NCBI RefSeq assembly: GCF_010726645.1
Contig: NZ_AP022563.1
Span: forward strand, 1,302,001 to 1,366,000
Source: Mycolicibacterium duvalii
GTDB taxonomy: Bacteria; Actinomycetota; Actinomycetes; Mycobacteriales; Mycobacteriaceae
Direction of reading: 5' to 3'
Length of the DNA: 64,000 bases
Shown here: in pieces, positions 60,171 through 64,000 of the stretch
How positions within the stretch are numbered: position 1 is the stretch's first letter
Layout: every line of letters starts with the position of its first letter
Notes under the pieces: generated by a model
What the model saw: only the letters and a program-made list of their open reading frames with translations
The model's database searches: none
What the model was told of the DNA's origin: nothing
Made by a program: the position numbers and the translations under genes

Positions 60171-62363
60171 ATGGCCGATCGCGTGACGGTGGGCAACCTG
60201 CGCGTCGCCGCTGAGTTGTACGACTTCATCAACAACGAGGCGCTGCCCGGCACTGACATCGACCCCGACACCTTCTGGTCCGGCGTGGACAAGGTCGTGG
60301 CCGACCTGACCCCGAAGAACGCCGACCTGCTGGCGCGCCGCGACGAGCTGCAGGCGCAGATCGACAAGTGGCACCGGGCCCGGGTGATCGGCGGGTTCGA
60401 CGCCGACGAGTACAAGCAGTTCCTCACCGATATCGGATATCTGCAGCCCGAGCCCGCGGACTTCACCATCACCACCGCCGGCGTGGACGACGAGATCACC
60501 ACCACCGCCGGGCCCCAGCTGGTGGTGCCGATCCTCAACGCGCGGTTCGCCCTCAACGCCGCCAATGCCCGCTGGGGCTCGCTGTACGACGCGCTCTACG
60601 GCACCGACGTCATCCCGACCGACGGCGGCGCCGAACCCGGCGACTCCTACAACAAGGTGCGCGGCGACAAGGTCATCGCCTATGCGCGCCGCTTCCTCGA
60701 CGGCGCCGCGCCGCTCGAATCGGGCTCCTGGACCGACATCACCGGTCTGACGCTCGACGACGGCAGGCTCGCCGCGACGCTTGACGACGGCGGGTCCGTC
60801 GCGCTGAAGGACCCCGCCCAGTACGCCGGCTACACCGGCGACGCCGACTCCCCGGACGCGGTGCTGCTGGTCAACAACGGTCTGCACATCGAAATCCTGA
60901 TCGACCCCGACTCCCCCATCGGCAAGACCGACAGAGCCGGCATCAAGGACGTCGTGCTGGAATCCGCGGTCACCACGATCATGGACTTCGAAGACTCGGT
61001 CGCGGCCGTCGACGCCCCGGACAAGGTGCTCGGCTACCGCAACTGGCTCGGACTGAACCGCGGCGACCTCGCCGAAGAGGTCAGCAAGGGCGGCAAGACC
61101 TTCACCCGCGTGCTCAACGCCGACCGAACCTACACCCGGCCGGACGGCGGCGAGCTCACGCTGCCCGGTCGCAGCCTGCTGTTCGTCCGCAACGTCGGTC
61201 ACCTGATGACCAACGACGCCATCGTGATGGGCGAAGAAGGCGCAGAGGTGCCCGAAGGCATCCAGGACGCGCTGTTCACCAGCCTGATCGGCATCCACGG
61301 CCTGCGCACCGGTGACGGTAACGGCCCCCTGGCCAACAGCCGCACCGGCTCGATCTACATCGTCAAGCCGAAGATGCACGGTCCCGAGGAGGTCGCCTTC
61401 ACCTGCGAGCTGTTCAGCCGCGTCGAAGACGTGCTCGGACTGCCGGCCAACACACTCAAGGTCGGCATCATGGACGAGGAGCGCCGCACCACGCTCAACC
61501 TCAAGGCCTGCATCAAGGCCGCCGCCGACCGCGTGGTCTTCATCAACACCGGCTTCCTCGACCGCACCGGCGACGAGATCCACACCTCGATGGAGGCCGG
61601 CCCGATGATCCGCAAGGGTGCGATGAAGTCGACCGAATGGATCAAGGCCTACGAGGACCAGAACGTCGACATCGGCCTGGCCACCGGATTCTCCGGGAAA
61701 GCTCAGATCGGCAAGGGCATGTGGGCCATGACCGACCTGATGGCCGACATGGTCGAGCAGAAGATCGGTCAGCCCAAGGCCGGTGCCACCACCGCCTGGG
61801 TGCCGTCGCCGACCGCAGCGACGCTGCATGCGATGCATTATCACGAGGTCGACGTGTTCGCGGTGCACCGGGAACTCGCGGGCAAGCGCCGGACCTCGCT
61901 CGATGAGCTCCTGACCATTCCGCTGGCCAAGGAGCTGGCCTGGGCGCCCGAGGAGATCCGTGAAGAGGTCGACAACAACTGCCAGTCGATCCTGGGATAC
62001 GTGGTGCGCTGGATCGACGCCGGCGTCGGCTGCTCCAAGGTGCCCGATATCCATGACATCGCGCTGATGGAGGACCGCGCCACCCTGCGGATCTCCAGCC
62101 AGCTGCTGGCGAACTGGTTGCGCCACGGCGTGATCACCGCCGATGACGTCAAGTCCAGCCTGCGCCGGATGGCCGCGGTGGTCGACGAGCAGAACGCCGC
62201 CGACCCTGAATTCCGGCCGATGGCAACCGATCCGGACGCCAGCGTGGCTTTCCAGGCCGCGCAGGAACTCATCCTGGCAGGCGCCGCGCAGCCGAACGGC
62301 TACACCGAACCGATCCTGCACCGGCGTAGGCGAGAGTACAAAGCAGCACGTAACGTTGGCTGA
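60171..62363 (+). CDS. glcB: malate synthase G
   Basis: 730-residue enzyme of the glyoxylate shunt, condensing glyoxylate with acetyl-CoA to malate. Family landmarks: [40 protein letters not shown], the Mg2+/glyoxylate region [38 protein letters not shown] with the catalytic Arg region, [17 protein letters not shown] and [20 protein letters not shown]. Slightly shorter at the C terminus than remembered M. tuberculosis GlcB (741). GAGGAA precedes the ATG. Required for growth on acetate or fatty acids. Confidence 0.98.
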   Translation: MADRVTVGNLRVAAELYDFINNEALPGTDIDPDTFWSGVDKVVADLTPKNADLLARRDELQAQIDKWHRARVIGGFDADEYKQFLTDIGYLQPEPADFTITTAGVDDEITTTAGPQLVVPILNARFALNAANARWGSLYDALYGTDVIPTDGGAEPGDSYNKVRGDKVIAYARRFLDGAAPLESGSWTDITGLTLDDGRLAATLDDGGSVALKDPAQYAGYTGDADSPDAVLLVNNGLHIEILIDPDSPIGKTDRAGIKDVVLESAVTTIMDFEDSVAAVDAPDKVLGYRNWLGLNRGDLAEEVSKGGKTFTRVLNADRTYTRPDGGELTLPGRSLLFVRNVGHLMTNDAIVMGEEGAEVPEGIQDALFTSLIGIHGLRTGDGNGPLANSRTGSIYIVKPKMHGPEEVAFTCELFSRVEDVLGLPANTLKVGIMDEERRTTLNLKACIKAAADRVVFINTGFLDRTGDEIHTSMEAGPMIRKGAMKSTEWIKAYEDQNVDIGLATGFSGKAQIGKGMWAMTDLMADMVEQKIGQPKAGATTAWVPSPTAATLHAMHYHEVDVFAVHRELAGKRRTSLDELLTIPLAKELAWAPEEIREEVDNNCQSILGYVVRWIDAGVGCSKVPDIHDIALMEDRATLRISSQLLANWLRHGVITADDVKSSLRRMAAVVDEQNAADPEFRPMATDPDASVAFQAAQELILAGAAQPNGYTEPILHRRRREYKAARNVG

Positions 62364-62435
62364 CGCAGGTTGGGTGACGCGAGACACCGGAGCGACGAAG
62401 TGAGGGCGAAGGCGCTATGAGCGGGACGGGCCGGC

Positions 62436-64000
62436 ATGGGAAGGCATAGCCTTCCCGACCCCGACGAGACGGGCGGCCAGCCCGAGGATCCGCAGACCGA
62501 GCGCTTCGCGTTCGGCGCGGACGGGCCCGGCGACGATCACCGGACGGATGACGAAACCGATTCCGCCGGAGACGGTTTCGTGCCCGGCGACACGTCGCAG
62601 AGCAGCGCCGAGCCCCCGCCGCCACGGTCCCGGGACTGGGACGCCGGTGAGTGGACCGGGAGTCACCGTGCCGTGACCGCGGGGCGGCGCGGGGTCAGCG
62701 TCGGCGTCATCGTCGCCCTGATCACCGTCGTGGTGGTCGTCGGTGCCGTCATCCTGTGGCGATTCTTCGGTGACGCGCTGTCCAGCCGCTCCGACGTCGC
62801 CGCCGCCCGCTGCGTCGACGGCGAGATCGACATCTCCGTCGTCGTCGACCCCGCGATCGTCGAACCGGTGCAAGGCTTGGCGCAGCGGTACAACGACAAC
62901 GCCGAACCCGTCGGTGACCGCTGTGTCAAAGTCGGTGTGACATCGGCGGATTCGTCGGCCGTCGTCGACGGGCTCAGCGGCCAGTGGCCGGCCGAACTCG
63001 GAGAGCGCCCCGCGTTGTGGATTCCCGCCAGTACCGCCTCGGAAGCCCGGCTCGAGTCCGCTGCCGGGCCTCAGGCCGTCAGCGACAGCCGCTCCCTGGT
63101 CAGCTCCGCGGTCGTGCTCGCCGTGGCCCCACCGCTCGAAGAGGCTTTGGTAGACCAGAGCTGGTCCAGCCTGCCCCGGCTGCAGACCGACCCGGCTGCC
63201 CTCGACGGGCTGGGGCTGCAGGGCTGGGGTGGCCTGCGGTTGGCCCTCCCCCTCGAAGGGGACAGCGACGCCGCGTACCTGGCCGCCGAAGCGGTGGCGG
63301 CCGCGGCTGCGCCGCAGGGTGCGCCCGCCAGCGCCGGACTGGGCGCGGTCAGTGCCGTCATCTCGGGAGCGCCCGAGCTGCCCGACAACACCGCTGGTGC
63401 CGCGCTGGACGCCCTGATCGACGCCGCCGATCCGCGCACCGCACCGGTGCACGCCGTCGTGACCACCGAGCAGCAGCTCTACCGGCGTGCCGCGGAACTG
63501 CCGGACGCGGCGTCGAAGGTGGCCGCGTGGCGTCCGCCCGGACCGGCGGCGGTCGCCGACTTCCCCACCGTGCTGCTCTCCGGCGACTGGCTGGCCCAGG
63601 AACAGGTCACCGCCGCCAGTGAGTTCGCGCGGTTCCTGCGCAAACCGGAGCAACTCGCCGAATTCAGTCAGGCGGGCTTCCGCGTCGACGGCCAGGAGCC
63701 GCCGGCCAGTGACGTGGTCGACTTCGGCGCGGTGGAAACCCCGCTGAATGTCGGTGACGCGGCGCTGCGCGCAACGATCGCGGACACGGTGGCCACCCCG
63801 ACGCAGAGCCCGACGGTGACGATCATGCTCGACCAGTCGATGCCGACCGACGAAGGAGGCCAGTCCCGGCTGAACAACGTCGTCGAGGCGCTCAAGGCGA
63901 GGTTGGCCGCGCTTCCCCCGGACTCCGGGGTCGGCCTATGGACCTTCGACGGTGTGGCGGGCCGCTCGGAGATCAGTTCGGGGGCCCTGTCCGAGCCGGT
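62436..64000 (+). CDS. membrane-anchored VWA-domain protein (3' end beyond the window)
   Basis: First 521 residues of a protein like remembered M. tuberculosis Rv1836c (about 677 residues). N-terminal GRHSLPDPDE and an acidic cytosolic part, one transmembrane helix (GVIVALITVVVVVGAVILW, about residue 100), then an extracytoplasmic solute-binding-like region (AARCVDGEIDISVVVDPAIV ... VVTTEQQLYRRA). A von Willebrand factor A domain begins near residue 455 (TIMLDQSMPTDEGGQSRL), whose MIDAS reads D-Q-S-M-P instead of DxSxS. The right edge cuts inside VWA. Function unknown; the family is common in mycobacteria. Confidence 0.92.
   Translation, partial: MGRHSLPDPDETGGQPEDPQTERFAFGADGPGDDHRTDDETDSAGDGFVPGDTSQSSAEPPPPRSRDWDAGEWTGSHRAVTAGRRGVSVGVIVALITVVVVVGAVILWRFFGDALSSRSDVAAARCVDGEIDISVVVDPAIVEPVQGLAQRYNDNAEPVGDRCVKVGVTSADSSAVVDGLSGQWPAELGERPALWIPASTASEARLESAAGPQAVSDSRSLVSSAVVLAVAPPLEEALVDQSWSSLPRLQTDPAALDGLGLQGWGGLRLALPLEGDSDAAYLAAEAVAAAAAPQGAPASAGLGAVSAVISGAPELPDNTAGAALDALIDAADPRTAPVHAVVTTEQQLYRRAAELPDAASKVAAWRPPGPAAVADFPTVLLSGDWLAQEQVTAASEFARFLRKPEQLAEFSQAGFRVDGQEPPASDVVDFGAVETPLNVGDAALRATIADTVATPTQSPTVTIMLDQSMPTDEGGQSRLNNVVEALKARLAALPPDSGVGLWTFDGVAGRSEISSGALSEP

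Noticed and set aside
60096..62387. Minus-strand open frame of about 760 codons opposite glcB
   Set aside because: Same reason: antisense to a complete malate synthase and no family features.

Overview
This window is high-GC actinobacterial DNA, almost certainly from a fast-growing Mycobacterium (Mycolicibacterium-type). It carries a mycolic-acid cyclopropane synthase-type methyltransferase, an antigen 85 mycolyltransferase, an Apa-like Pro/Ala-rich secreted protein, a CYP124-type P450, a mycobacterial malate synthase G, IdeR-type iron boxes and many GTG starts. From memory of the M. tuberculosis H37Rv gene order (not checked by search), positions 10685 to the right edge follow Rv1879 down to Rv1836c, inverted and with insertions. 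The insertions include bfd, lon, xfp, fbpC, a FhuF-like gene and a ferric-iron ABC transporter.

Layout. 1-6569: mycolic acid methyltransferase (cut by the left edge), small conserved proteins, an SRPBCC protein, CYP124, a glycosyltransferase and a Tat-type lipoprotein hydrolase. 6679-13132: an amidohydrolase/SnoaL/amidohydrolase operon, then an abutting amidohydrolase and glnA3 pair. 13162-17414: AhpD-like protein, 14-TM MFS exporter with a winged-helix-like tail, and bfrA diverging from an unknown gene plus bfd, with IdeR-like sites between. 17411-25436: enoyl-CoA hydratase, EthD-like protein, FUSC membrane protein, hotdog thioesterase, and a TetR/membrane protein/deaminase/GH13 run behind a 28-bp palindrome. 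25618-35527: fbpC, lon with an HspR-like inverted repeat, mdh, thiolase-like protein and phosphoketolase. 35548-42297: CPBP protease, adhA, a GlsB-type membrane protein, apa, atypical SDR, LLM oxidoreductase and ndh. 42359-46709: complete urease operon ureABCFGD. 46755-52827: thioesterase, IdeR-boxed FhuF-like gene, blaI-blaR, gnd1 and guaB1. 52780-56443: ferric-type ABC transporter. 56743-64000: two CNNM/CorC-like proteins, a conserved protein, glcB and a partial VWA-domain protein.

Themes. (1) Iron: bacterioferritin, bacterioferritin-associated ferredoxin, a FhuF-like protein, a ferric-iron ABC transporter and several IdeR-like palindromes lie within 40 kb. (2) Nitrogen: urease, a glutamine-synthetase-like ligase and three amidohydrolases. 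(3) Central carbon and redox: mdh, glcB, gnd1, xfp and ndh. (4) Tandem repeats sit exactly on gene 3' ends and carry the stop codon (fbpC, ndh, the second CorC-like gene). The last repeat also supplies four in-frame GTG codons to the next gene.

Genes are tightly packed: many same-strand neighbours overlap by 4-14 bases and several convergent pairs overlap at their 3' ends. No tRNA, rRNA, CRISPR array, insertion sequence or prophage was seen. Family assignments rest on motifs and remembered homologues; no database search was run.
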